In this document: piece after piece, positions 38,701 through 49,011 of the stretch
How the letters are laid out: each line of letters starts with the position of its first letter
Numbering within the stretch: the stretch's first letter is position 1
Origin: Iris pallida
Taxonomy: Eukaryota > Streptophyta > Magnoliopsida > Asparagales > Iridaceae
DNA length: 64,000 bases
Reading direction: 5' to 3'
Assembly: GCA_029216955.1 (NCBI GenBank)
Contig: JANAVB010003400.1
Coordinates: 17,687,451-17,751,450, forward strand
Notes under the pieces: generated by a model
What the model was told of the DNA's origin: nothing
What the model saw: only the letters and a program-made list of their open reading frames with translations
The model's database searches: none
Program-made: the position numbers and the translations under genes

Positions 38701-38950
38701 CCATGTATCCCAATTACGACGGTATATCCCGGACCCGAGTCATGTCATTGATCATTCGGAATTGGTTGTTGGTACCAACCTTTCGTATGAGGAGAGACCT
38801 GTATCCATATTGGACCGGAGAGAGAAGATACTCAAGAACAAGACTATCAAGTTAGTCCGTATTGCTTGGGGTCATCACTCTTTGGGTGAGTCAACGTGGG
38901 AGCGTGAGGATGATATCCGATCGCGATATCCCGACCTGTTTGACTCATGA
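38701..38950 (+). pseudogene. E3 C-terminal chromodomain
   Basis: This is in frame with the integrase end. [20 protein letters not shown] leads into [19 protein letters not shown] and then [20 protein letters not shown] and YPDLFDS. Chromodomains at this position define chromoviruses and direct integration to marked heterochromatin; the WxxH..ESTWE pattern is like Tekay-clade elements. The domain itself has no stop. It is listed as a pseudogene because the polyprotein upstream is broken. Confidence 0.88.
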
Positions 38951-39051
38951 GGTATAATGTCTTCTTTATGCCTCATGCCTTCGATTCCTTGCTTGTATGA
39001 TTGATTGTTTGATTGATTGCTTAGTTATATCTTGCCTGTGATTAGTGTAGC
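38951..39051 (+). other. E3 short post-pol segment
   Basis: Non-coding sequence with repeated TTGATTGATTG words between the pol stop and the target-site duplication (TTGCT, 39052-39056) of solo LTR S. E3 sequence continues at 43149. Confidence 0.6.
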
Positions 39052-39998
39052 TTGCTTGCCACCCCCAGTTTTCAGGAACAGGAGTATTTTGGTCATTTTT
39101 TTTATTTTTGAATATTTTGGAATTTATTTTATTATTATGATATTATTTTGGGGTTATTTGAGTCGGGTTCGAATTTCAACTCAATCCGACTTGTAACGGG
39201 GACCCGGGGTAGTGTTGACTCTAGTGGGACCCATACATTAGTTAGGCATGGCCCACATGGTATTATTTTTAGTTAGTGGTTAGGCTAATTATTTATGGAT
39301 AGGGTTGGTTAGTTTAGAGACTTAAATCATGACTAATTTGACCTCAACCTTTAACCCTTTCCTAATATTAATTAATAGGATTAGTGGGGGGGAGGGCTAT
39401 TTTGGACTTTCAATAGGGGGACACATGGCCCATTATGGCCGGCCACAATAAGGATAGGGTTGAGCCTCCCATTTGTCATTATCCATCTATTTTTCTCTCT
39501 CTTGTTCTTTCCCAAATTTTTAGAGAGGGTTTCTATTGATTTTCTCCACCAAATCCATCCATTCCTCCACCCAACCTTCTTCTTTTCTTCTCTACTCAAG
39601 CTAAGGAAGGAGCTAGCGAAGTTTGGGAGGATTCGGAGCTCGTTCGTGTCCATTTGGAGATTCATACGTGTCGGTGTCGTATCGGAAGGGTTTTCCTAGA
39701 TTCGATCTACCGGGAGGTATAAATCTCTTCTATTTTCCCTTCCTACATGCATATAGGTCTATTTTGAACCCATAGGAATGACCCCCATGGTTGTGTCTCC
39801 ATTTGTGTCCGTTTCGTGTCTATTTGGAGACTTCTAGATGTCCTTGTATGGTATTGTGTCCTAGTGGGAAAAAACCCTATTTTGGACACTTGTATATTAT
39901 ATATATTGTAGAATGATTTATCTAGATATTAAATCACAGATTTTATGTTATTTATAGATGTGTTTTCTAATGTATCTTATAGTATCATATTCTAAGTA

Positions 39999-40037
39999 TA
40001 TATATATATATATATATAGACAATATACCTATAACAA

Positions 40038-40121
<84 letters not shown>

Positions 40122-40174
40122 ATATGTATATTGTCTATATATATATATATATATAGACAATATACCTATAACAA

Positions 40175-40250
<76 letters not shown>
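39999..40250. repeat. Palindromic (TA)n microsatellite cluster in S
   Basis: Several TA runs are separated by TAGACAATATACCTATAACA and its inverted copies (TTGTTATA..., GTATATTGTCTA). The whole block can fold back on itself. Short spurious Ile-Tyr frames arise on both strands. Confidence 0.93.
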
Positions 40251-40254
<4 letters not shown>

Positions 40255-40370
40255 ACACACTTACCAACTCTAATCCACCACCCCATCTCTCAATCCCCCT
40301 TGCCCGAAATCCCCTTCTCACAAATATGAATACCAAAACACAATATTTATATACATATAAATTAGAGAAC

Positions 40371-40373
<3 letters not shown>

Positions 40374-40421
<48 letters not shown>
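40374..40421. repeat. (TA)n microsatellite in S
   Basis: Pure alternating TA of about 48 bases. Confidence 0.97.
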
Positions 40422-40424
<3 letters not shown>

Positions 40425-41387
40425 TTAGAGGGATTGGTAGAGAGTTAGAGGGTGAATGAGGGGAGTGGACTGCTGTGAAATGCAACAACAGTAGCTGTGT
40501 ATCAGTCCCCACACAGGGGGACTGATTTTTTAGCTGCTAACAGCAGCTATAGCAGCATATGCTGCTGTCCAATTTCAGCAGGGCAGTAGCAGTATACTAC
40601 TACTTGGTAGCAGTATTAGGGGGGATTTAGCCCATTATCTGGCCATTTGACAACGTTATTTGCCCCATTGATTCAGCCCAATAGGATAGCCTATAGGACC
40701 CTCAAATCAGTCCCAAATTCTAGCCCTTAGGACAGTTCAAACTAGTCCTTAACAGTCCCCTTATTAGCCCATTGAATCAGTCCATATTAGCCCTTAGATT
40801 CAGCCATTAAGCAAGCCCAAATCAGTCCATGTTCAGGCCCATATTAACCTATAGGACAGCCCCTCAAATCAGCCTATATATGTATCCTATATGTATTTAT
40901 ATATATGAGTTTATATATGTATTTGTGTGTGTGAGTTTATATATGAGTATGATATGTGTCTATAGGTGTGAACCTATGTGTCTATAGGTGTGAGCCTATA
41001 GGAGAGCCTAAGTGTGGTGCCATATGTGAGTTAGTGAGTGAGTGTTGGTGTGTGGGTGTTTAGTTAGATGTGAGAATGATATAAGGGTAAGGTAATGAGG
41101 ATAACCAACATGTGTCCTACGATGGACTAGATATCTAAGAAACCCATAGTTCTTGGTAGGTAAACCCTAGATAGGATAGTATCTAGCTACCCTAAGGAGC
41201 CTAGGCTAGTATCTTGAGTATTAGCGGGATTTTCTTTGTAATGGGCAAGGTATCAGGAATACCTTATAAAGGGTAATATAGGTAATTGCTATTAGCTAAG
41301 GTATATGAGTTTAGGGTTTAAGATATGGTTAGAATTTGGTTCCCTTTGTTGGTAATGGTCAGAAATAGCGCTCCTAGACTAGTTTTG

Positions 41388-41735
41388 ACTTCGGTTGACC
41401 ATTTTGACCAAAAGTCAACAAAAGTCAACCGAGAGTCAAACTTAGCCTATAAGTGACTAGAATTGACCGAAATCAAACCAGAGTTGACCAGTTGACTGAA
41501 AGTCAACAGTTAGTCAATATTTGACTATTTTGACCTAGGGTTGACCCAGGGTTGACTCAGTATTGACCAGAGTTGACCAGAGTTGACTTTTTGACCAAAA
41601 GTCAACTGTAAGTCAACCCTTGACCCACATTGACCTAGTTTGACTTGGATTGACTTCCTGTGACCTTGTTTGACCTTGGTTGTCCTAGTATTACCTAGTT
41701 TAGCTTGGTGTGACTTGGTTTGACCTAGTTTTGAC
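41388..41735 (+). promoter_or_regulatory. TTGACY cluster in solo LTR S
   Basis: TTGACC/TTGACT and their complements recur throughout about 350 bases, 140 bases upstream of the CAGGCGAGTACATTC block. This is the same relative position as in E1, E2 and L4. Confidence 0.5.
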
Positions 41736-43170
41736 TTAGACTTGCATATCATGACTAGATTAGCTTTTCTTTCATTATTAAACCCTGTTTGGACTCATAG
41801 CATCTCATTTATAGGTCTGTGATTACTCTGAGCATCTGTTCACCTTATCGGCTCAGGACCACAGGCGAGTACATTCACTGATAGTTTTCATTGTCTTGAT
41901 ATCTGCTATATCCGATTCAGTTGTAGTGTCTTACTTGATTTCCAGACACGACAGTTCACGGACTAGTATATGTCGGATCCTGTCATGAGATATTATTTCT
42001 GGATTACTTGGTATATTGGTACAAGACTCGACTTGTTACTTGTACTTGTATAGACATGGACTTGGGAGTGGGCTGATCACCTGCTTTTGAATCCCGTGTC
42101 ATGACGTGTTATGTCCGGATCCTTTATACTATTCGGGGGATGGAGAATTATTAGTGGTTGTGTGATCAAATCCATACTTGTTCTTCACACTTGTACTTGT
42201 TACTTGTTCATAGCTATACTCTCGCCTCACGACGGGTAAAGCCTTACCCTACTTGTTTATGACTTTCCATGGTGACCGGCCTTATTCTTCACACTTGTAC
42301 TTGATACTTGTTCATAGCTGGTCAGATGGAAAGTCTGATCATATTTTTCTAAGCCGATCACATAACGCACTAATAATTCAAAGCACATTATATATTTATT
42401 TATCATAGGAGGCTAAGTTCTGTTCGGGAGAAGGGTTACAACCCCGGTCCTTGTTTGGTTTAAGGGTTGTAACTCGGCTTCCGGATAGTTCCCAAGTCAT
42501 CCTATATATATTGTCGTCCTATTCAGTACTCACATCTTGATATATATTTTCTGTTGATTTGTCTTGTATTTCATTATACTGTCTCTTATAGAATTTGTCA
42601 ATTCATATGAAACTGCTGTTAGTGTTTGTACTTGCTTATTTTTCTGACAGGAAATCGTTGATATATTACAGATGATTCTGAGGCAGATTGTCCGACCTAT
42701 TATGAGGACGGGTTAGATGGAGTAGACCTGGACCGTGGCTTGATAGTAGAGCCACTAGACTTTGCACACCCAGAGTAGTGTAGCTTAGTTAGGTTTGCCT
42801 GGACTGCGATCCAGCTAGTACTTTCATATTGTAGTATCTTATATTATATTCTGTGACTCCGTGGTGTTGTGTATAGCTTTGGGCTTGTGTGGATCTTGAA
42901 CTTATTCTCTGCTTTTATCTATCATATTTTCTTTTCGTGCTATCTACCTTAGTTTTATTTTGTGATTGAGACTGTATTGCTATGTCACCTCCATTCGGAG
43001 TATATATAATGTACATGAGGTACCTTTATCTGTTTAGTCGTAGTATTTACAGACCTTATATACAGCGTTCTACCGCCGATTCTGCGGCGTAGGCTGGACG
43101 TAACCACGTGCTCATGTCCCTCATCAAGGTGCGGGTCGTGAAATTGCTCGACATCTCTAGCCGCTTGATT

Positions 43171-43208
43171 AAATTCCGAGGACGGAATTCTTTTAAGGTG
43201 GGTAGATT
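43171..43208 (+). other. E3 pre-PPT hairpin and polypurine tract
   Basis: AATTCCGAGGACGGAATT (perfect AATTCCG/CGGAATT stem, AGGA loop) is followed by CTTTTAAGGTGGGTAGATT and the 3' LTR at 43209. Relative to E2 both arms changed together (TTTCG/CGAAA to TTCCG/CGGAA). Confidence 0.87.
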
Positions 43209-45723
43209 TGTCACCCTCGGTTTTTGTTATACGTATTTTGGTATACGTGTACGTATCTCGGACCCGTATTTCGACTTGTCCTGACTGGCTAGTCTTGGGT
43301 TTTTGCATTGGCCTGGGTTAGTTGGCATTTCATGGCTCGTATGGTCTATTCTGGCTTGGGTATGCATCGGGTTCGGTTGGGTTCGGCTGGTTTGGCTTGG
43401 TTTGGGTTAGTATGCAAATCCCTACCTACCCCCATCCTTCATTTATTAACCCAACAACCCTTCTCTCTCCTCATTCATTTCTCATTACTACTCTCTTCTT
43501 CTTCTTTCTTTCTCCACCGACCACCCCAGTAGGCAAGTGCAACTTGCTTCCACTTGAGAATCCATTTTGACGGTTCCAATGGCTTCTTAGCATGATTCTT
43601 AACTACTTTAGAACTTGAAGATTTCTATTTTGGTGCATAGATTTTCGTAGATCTAGATTTTCAGTATTTTGATCCTCATGGTTTTGATCTTCTAAAACTT
43701 GGCTGTTTTCGAAATAGAGAAGTTCCATGTGGTGGGAGTTTCGATTTTACGCAAGTTTGGCTTTTGAACGGCTGGACTTCATCAAGTCTTGGCCGTGTTG
43801 GGGTTTCTTGAAGTTTTTGAGTCTCATGGCTGCTTGTCTCGGCCTTGGGGGAGAAGATGAGCTCTTTACGCACACGTTCATACGTGCTCGCGTAGTGACT
43901 TTCCTTTACGTCCACGTTTTACGTGCCAGCGTAGCCTTTTCCCCTTTTACGTACACATTTTAACGTGTCTGCGTAGTGTCCCCCTTTACGCTCACGCGTT
44001 GCATGCCAGCGTAGTCTCTTCTACGTCGAGTTCATTCGAACTCTACGCAGGGGCTACACCCGCTAGCGTAGAGCCTCGCTCGAGTCCCGCTCGCGTAGAG
44101 CCTGCTAGCGTGGTGTGCTTGCTCGCGTAGAGTGCTTGCCGCGTAGAGTCTTGCTCGCACGTAGCCTTGCTCGCGTAGAGCTACCTTGCCTTATTCTTGC
44201 CCGTGTAGAGCCATTTTTACGCTCGGGGCCCTTAGCCTAGCGTAGTTTCTCTCGTGCAGAGGCTTTGACCCCCTATACGCACCCGTTTGCTTAATTGTTC
44301 TTGCACCTCTTGTCATGAGCTCGATAACTACGAATTGATTGATGTGACTGGACCAATAATTGAACATGGCATGGTATGACAAGTAACTGGCATGACATGA
44401 CATGACAAGACATGACTAGTAAGCATTATGGGAACTATTGAAGGCTGTTGCGATGGCTAGCATGGCATAACAAGAATGAATGACCTGGACACCATGGATG
44501 ATTGCGTTTGTACAAATGAACCAGTACTGTCTTGCATCATGTTTAGGGTAATGATCCCTGAGTACCACGGTCAGGGGTACCTACTTAAACTGACTAAGGC
44601 TAATAACTAGAATAATCCAGTAGTCATGAAGAGATTTTCCAGCTACAGGCAATCCCGTTATCTGGGAGCCCCATCCTGGGATCTGTAGCCTGCCGTCGAG
44701 TAGGGTACATTTCCAGCACACTGTCATGTGTTGCACCCTTCAAGCTACTTAAGGGTACATGCATTTCCTGGACGATGTACCCATATGAACTCAACCCCTA
44801 ATTGCGTCCGGATAACCTGGATGGTCTGCAGGACTTGTGGCTGTGGAATAATCTCAGTACATCTTGCTAGTAACTAGGCCTATGATAACCCTAGTTAGTT
44901 AAAGTATCAAACCGTACTTATTGCTTGGCCGTGAATGATGGATGGAGTCTAACCAGTGCAAGTCTTGTCTTGTTCCAGTACATGGCTACTTCGGAACATG
45001 ATTGCTTATTCGTACTTATCAATAACTGATCAGAATGATTCTTTATCCACATGACATTTATTGCTCTATTTAGATTTCATGTCTTATTATGTTCTTTCTT
45101 ATTTTATGTTTCTGATATGCTGGTTTTAGTTCTTAAGTGAAGCCTCCTTTGTGGCACTTGCTCTTTCTGGGATCTAACCCAGCTGGTTTTGTATGGCCAG
45201 ATACCGGAGCAGCTCCAGAGGATCTCCCTACCTTCCAGCCAGATGGTTACCACCAGGCGTAACCCTGGCAACGAGTGGGTTTTATTTTTGCTCTCCCACT
45301 TTATTGTAAACTTATTCTTTTGAGACGTTTAGCTGCCGAGCAAGTGTTAGCTCGTTTGCAACTTTACTTACTGTCTGTCTATGGGCTGTAACATGATTGA
45401 CAAATCCTATGGTTGATCATGTATGACCGAAACTCTTGCTAGTCTTCATATTTTGTATGACTAGCTTCATGATCATCCAAATATGTAATGTATGGGATGC
45501 CTTACTATTGTAAATTTGGTGCTCTGACATCTTGTAACTGCTATTATTTGCTTGAGATTGAGACAATAGGCTTGTTCATGACCATAAGAGACTGATGGCT
45601 TGTAGTTAAACCCTCATGTATCTAGACAGCCGTGACCGTATAGCGAGGTGGGTTGCACTTCAATATACGTAGCTGGCTGTGTCTGCCCCCGCTCTCCAGT
45701 ATTCTGGTTTGTGGGGCGTGACA
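43209..45723 (+). repeat. E3 3' LTR
   Basis: 2515 bp partner of 31630-34109, with a slightly longer hairpin-array tail and two small insertions near 45550 and 45610. It is followed by TSD CCCCG, after which the hAT MITE resumes. Confidence 0.95.
43865..44260 (+). repeat. Co-varying hairpin array in E3 3' LTR
   Basis: Second copy of the 32286-32660 array. Unit 1 here keeps CACGT/ACGTG where the 5' LTR has CATGT, and unit 4 has CACGC/GCATG where the 5' LTR has CATGC/GCGTG. Each LTR has therefore lost different pairs by C-to-T or G-to-A changes. Confidence 0.8.
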
Positions 45724-45836
45724 CCCCGGATCATGAGGGGCCCAAAAAAATAATTTAAAGATAAATATTTTAATAATTTTGTATTTAAAAATAGAACTAG
45801 TACATACCATGGGCTCTCTTAGACACAAAGTTATTG

Positions 45837-45889
45837 TGGTGTAGTGGTTACTATTTTACACTCTTCACAAAAGGTCCTAAGTTCAATCC
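45837..45889 (+). promoter_or_regulatory. tRNA-like pol III A/B boxes inside hAT MITE
   Basis: TGGTGTAGTGGTTA (45837-45850) fits an A-box and AAGTTCAATCC (45879-45889) fits a B-box, about 30-40 bases apart as in tRNA genes. No cloverleaf with a CCA-proximal acceptor stem is apparent, so this is a tRNA-like relic (SINE head) captured in, or evolved within, the MITE rather than a tRNA gene. Confidence 0.5.
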
Positions 45890-46870
45890 TTGGTTGTAGC
45901 TATTTTTTAGAAGTTTTGTTAATATTTTTTATATTATGTATGGGGCCTTGTTTTAAAAGTTCGTCCTGGGCCCCCTTCAGCTCTGGACCGACCTTGTTGG
46001 TGGCATACATATATCTATATGTATGTATGAATATGTTAAGTGTTAACAGTAGAAATGAGTAGAATGTTGGATAACTGTGGTATAGGAATGTGGAGTGATA
46101 CACATATTAGTGTAATAATGGTGGTATAGAATTTGTGAGTGCCTTAGTGGCATCCATGGGATGAGATTCATGTGTCAGTATTTCACTTGTGTCGGTGAGT
46201 AATTGTGAGGGTATTAGTGAGTGTCTTGAGTGAGAACCATAGTGAGTATCAGTAAGTCAGTGACCTAAATCAATCAATGAGTTAGTGTCTAGTGTCTATG
46301 AGTGTCCTATCTCAGAGTATCAATCATACTTAAGTGAGTGCCAAGAGTGAGTGTCTTTGTGTGAGTGTACCTGTGTCAATGGACTGACCAAGCTATTTTT
46401 AAAAAGTTTTTTTAATATTTTTTACATTATGTATGGGGCCTTATTTTAAAAGTTCGTCCTGGGCCCCCATGAGCTCAGGACCGGCCCTGTTGGTGGAATA
46501 CATATATCTATATGTATGTATGAATATGTTAACTGTTAACAGTAGAAATGAGTAGAATGTTGGATAACTGTGGTATAGGAATGTGGAGTGATACACATAT
46601 TAGTGTAATAATGGTGGTATAGAATTTGTGAGTGTCTTAGTGGCATCTATGGGATGAGATTCATGTAGAGACCCTAGAAGGGGGGTGAATAGGGTCAAGC
46701 TAACTAATCAAGCACTTAGCACAAGCTAATGGGCAATTTAAAAATTATAAGTGCAAGAGAAGAAGCAACAATAATAACGACATACGATATATCCTGGTAT
46801 CCTCCCAAGGGGCACTCCAGTCCCGGAACTCTCTCCGGCTTTAATCCACTATTTGAGTAAATAGTTACAC

Positions 46871-47015
46871 ACGAGTTTGGATCCGAAGAACTCGCCAACT
46901 TCTTACACGAGAGCTTTAGTCCGAAGGCCTCTCCGACTTCAACCGAGAGTTTGGATACGAAGACTCTCCAACTTCAACCGAGAGTTTGGATACGAAGACT
47001 CTCCAACTTCAACCT
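46871..47015. repeat. 35-bp tandem units each forming a hairpin
   Basis: Four units. The last two are identical over 35 bases (starting near 46944 and 46979) with stem GAGAGT/ACTCTC. The first has CGAGTT/AACTCG, and the second GAGAGC/GCCTCTC with a bulge. Loops keep a TTGGATNCGAAG-like core. Confidence 0.85.
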
Positions 47016-47243
47016 TTCACAATAGGTTTTGATCTCCTTATCAACAAGATGAAGATCTTACTTACTCAATAACTCTAACACAATTTGTGGATGGCAAATG
47101 AAAGTTTTGTAGAGTTGTTTGTGGATAGGCTTTGGTGGTTTAGAAATTTTTAGGCTCAAAGCATCAACCTTGAATGAAGGGGTTCAAGGCTATTTATAAC
47201 CAAAGCATTGAAAAGAGCTCAAAGGCAACTTTTCAGTCAGCGA

Positions 47244-47495
47244 ACCGGTATACCATTGGTATGGACCCGCATGCCGACGGTATGCCGATCTGGAATGCAA
47301 CGACTAGAAATATATCCGTTGGGATCATTAAATGCTCGAAATCCGACCGTTGGAATTTCAAACGTTACTGAATCGGTATACCGTCGGTATAGATCGGTAT
47401 TCCGTCGGTATGCCGATTTTGTAGACAGAAACTTTCTGTGAACAAAATCGGTATGCCGTCGGTATAGACCGGTATACCGTCGGTATGCCGATTTT
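47244..47495. repeat. GGTATACCG/CGGTATGCCG palindromic repeats in X
   Basis: CGGTATACC, GGTATGCCG and ACCGTCGGTAT words recur about a dozen times, each a near palindrome. Similar words occur outside X at 51211-51262 and 56391-56499. Confidence 0.85.
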
Positions 47496-47708
47496 TATCC
47501 AAAAATGATCCTGGGCTAATTTCTATCCTAACTTTCGATTTTGCCATCCATTTCTTGTGTTTACAATTATTCCTAAGACTCATTACAGACTCCAGAAATA
47601 CTGTAGCAGGTGCAGGCTTCTTCAGAGTCTTGAAATGATGATGGCATGGCTTGGCTTCTTCCTTTGATAGGTGCTGGCTTTTTCTCTTGGCGACAGCTGT
47701 CCAAAGAT

Positions 47709-47756
47709 ATCCAGTTTGTGAAAACTGGATACCTTTCGGGGGCTTCGCCCCCGAAA
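47709..47756. other. Two adjacent perfect hairpins in X
   Basis: ATCCAGTTT/AAACTGGAT (47709-47730, loop GTGA) and TTTCGGGGGC/GCCCCCGAAA (47734-47756, loop TTC) lie three bases apart. The second is followed by a G/C-rich stretch with further CCCCGA words. No T-run follows, so a terminator is not claimed. Confidence 0.85.
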
Positions 47757-49010
47757 CCCCGACGAGGGACGCTGCCCCCTCGACCCCCGTCTGCTGACCG
47801 GGCAGCGAAACCCCCGAGTGCGTGGCTCCGGAGATGTCGTCGGGTGGTTCAGAGAAATCTTGTGGGATCCGTCGTCTTTGGCCCAGCATGGTTTCTTTAT
47901 TGCAAATGTCCACATTGATCTTGCTTATTACTTTTCTGCATGTACATGTTAGACAAACAAAACAATATACATAGTAGCAAGTATGATAAGTTTAATGCAC
48001 ATTAGGACAATGCTGAGTTTAAGTATAAGTGCTAAGGTGATAGCATAAATGTTAGTGATATCATAATGATTAAACTTAATTGAATAACCACAATCAAAAA
48101 TATAGTTTTGATTTTGGCAACCCGATTAAATTTAAGATAGATGAGCTCATATCACTAATATGTAAACCAAAGGCACATATCACCAAAGATATAAATATAA
48201 GTAGAAATGCTATAGCGATAGTATGAAGATTAGTGATAATGAATTGCTAAACTTAACATAGTAACCATATTCAAAAATATGATACAATCATTGGGCCAAC
48301 AATTCATGTGTCAGTGTTTCACTTGTGTCAGTGAGTAATTGTGAGGGTATTAGTGAGTGTCTTGAGTGAGAACCATAGTGAGTATCAGTAAGTCAGTGAC
48401 CTAAATCAATCAATGAGTTAGTGTCTAGTGTCTATGAGTGTCCTATCTCAGAGTACCAGTCATACTTAAGTGAGTGCCAAGAGTGAGTGTCTTTGTGTGA
48501 GTATACCTGTGTCAGTGGATTGACCAGGTGTGGAGTGTGTGTCAAGTATAGTAGATATATGTATAGGTATCCTATATAGTTAGGACTTGTGGTATCAGTG
48601 ATAAGTGTACTCCAGGGGATTGGATTGTCCCTGATGCTTGTGGAGTACGGAATAACCTATGTTAGTTATGCAGGAGAACCCAGGTCAGGGCAGGAAGAGG
48701 GGAGGCAGTGCAGTCCAAGTGCATTGCATTTGAGCACTGCACTGCAGTGCCTTTTAGTCGAGGCATGTATGCCTTGTGCAGGCTAAAGGCCAGTAGGGTG
48801 TGGCCATGAGCACATTTGCTATGGTGTGTGGTTCATGTGTGGGGAGGGTAGGTTGGTGTCCTAAGAGAGGTATGTAGATTATGACTGTTATGTTAAGAAG
48901 GGGCTCAAGTATCATCCACTCCTTTGATGTCAGAGTAGGTAGGTTGAGTGAATAGGGAGTGTTGGGTTTAGGAGAGGCACATGGGATCCAACTTGGTATA
49001 TATATAATTA

Positions 49011-49011
<1 letters not shown>

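Larger units (their letters stand above)
39057..43143 (+). mobile_element. S: solo LTR (E1/E2 group) inserted in E3 downstream of pol
   Basis: It starts TGCCACCCCCAGTTTTC and ends GTGCGGGTCGTGAAA (final CA mutated to AA). It is flanked by TTGCT at 39052-39056 and 43144-43148, and has no PBS, PPT or coding region. About 41870-42700 matches the E2 LTR closely in reverse (for example the CAGGCGAGTACATTC block at 41872-41886 and the GACAGTTCACGGACTAGTAT stretch), so it is of the E2 group with a different upstream half. Size 4087 bp. It lies between the E3 chromodomain and the E3 PPT. Confidence 0.92.
31630..45723 (+). mobile_element. E3: Ty3/gypsy chromovirus (Tekay-type) with decayed gag-pol, carrying solo LTR S
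   Basis: Its LTRs start TGTCA(G/C)CCTCGG (31630, 43209) and end GGGGC(A/G)TGACA (34109, 45723). The 5-bp duplication CCCCG lies at 31625-31629 and 45724-45728. The interior holds gag (from about 34404), two zinc knuckles, protease, RT, RNase H, integrase and a C-terminal chromodomain (ending 38950), then solo LTR S, then hairpin and PPT (43171-43208). A chromodomain after integrase places it among chromoviruses, and its sequence resembles the Tekay/Del clade. A hand count over about 360 bp of LTR gives about 11 mismatches (about 3%). Confidence 0.95.
31580..45997. mobile_element. hAT-type MITE split by E3
   Basis: The left end CAGGGCCGGCCCTGG (31580) and the right end, which read inward on the minus strand is CAAGGTCGGTCCAGAGC (45997), are inverted. 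The right end of the duplicated copy at 46485 is even closer (CAGGGCCGGTCCTGAGC). The 8-bp target-site duplication TTGGTGGC lies at 31572-31579 and 45998-46005. Without E3 the element is about 320 bp (31580-31629 plus 45729-45997), non-coding and AT-rich, and carries a tRNA-like pol III promoter at 45837-45889. Terminal motif and TSD length fit non-autonomous hAT elements. Confidence 0.85.
46667..48301. mobile_element. X: unclassified 1.6 kb insertion
   Basis: It interrupts copy 2 of the duplication, with ATTCATGT on both sides (46659-46666 and 48302-48309); copy 1 shows the uninterrupted site. It begins AGAGACCCTAGAAGGGGGGT and ends CATTGGGCCAACA, without obvious terminal inverted repeats. 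It holds 35-bp tandem hairpin units (46871-47015), GGTATACCG palindromes (47244-47495), two adjacent hairpins (47709-47756) and an imperfect duplication (about 48020-48120 and 48198-48285). Open frames (47365-47913 minus) are by-products of the palindromes. The 8-bp duplication would fit hAT, but the ends do not. Confidence 0.75.
45898..48522. repeat. Tandem duplication of about 490 bp, second copy split by insert X
   Basis: Copy 1 is 45898-46389: the last 100 bases of the hAT MITE plus about 390 bases of L4. Copy 2 is 46390-46666 continued at 48310-48522. The junction reads GACTGACCA/AGCTATTTTT. The part with TAAGTGTTAACAGTAG and the GAGTGTC-rich part match almost base for base. The duplication follows the hAT insertion and precedes insert X. 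Confidence 0.88.

Noticed and set aside
39057..43143. Reading S as an extra 3' untranslated region of E3
   Set aside because: TTGCT on both sides and LTR termini of another family show it is a separate insertion.
45837..45889. True tRNA gene
   Set aside because: Pol III boxes without a convincing cloverleaf or acceptor stem.
47734..47756. Rho-independent terminator
   Set aside because: The hairpin is perfect but lacks a T-run and lies in plant transposon DNA.
47365..47913. 182-codon minus-strand frame in insert X
   Set aside because: It runs through palindromic GGTATACCG repeats and a GC hairpin; the Asp-Gly-Ile-Pro repetition is a by-product.
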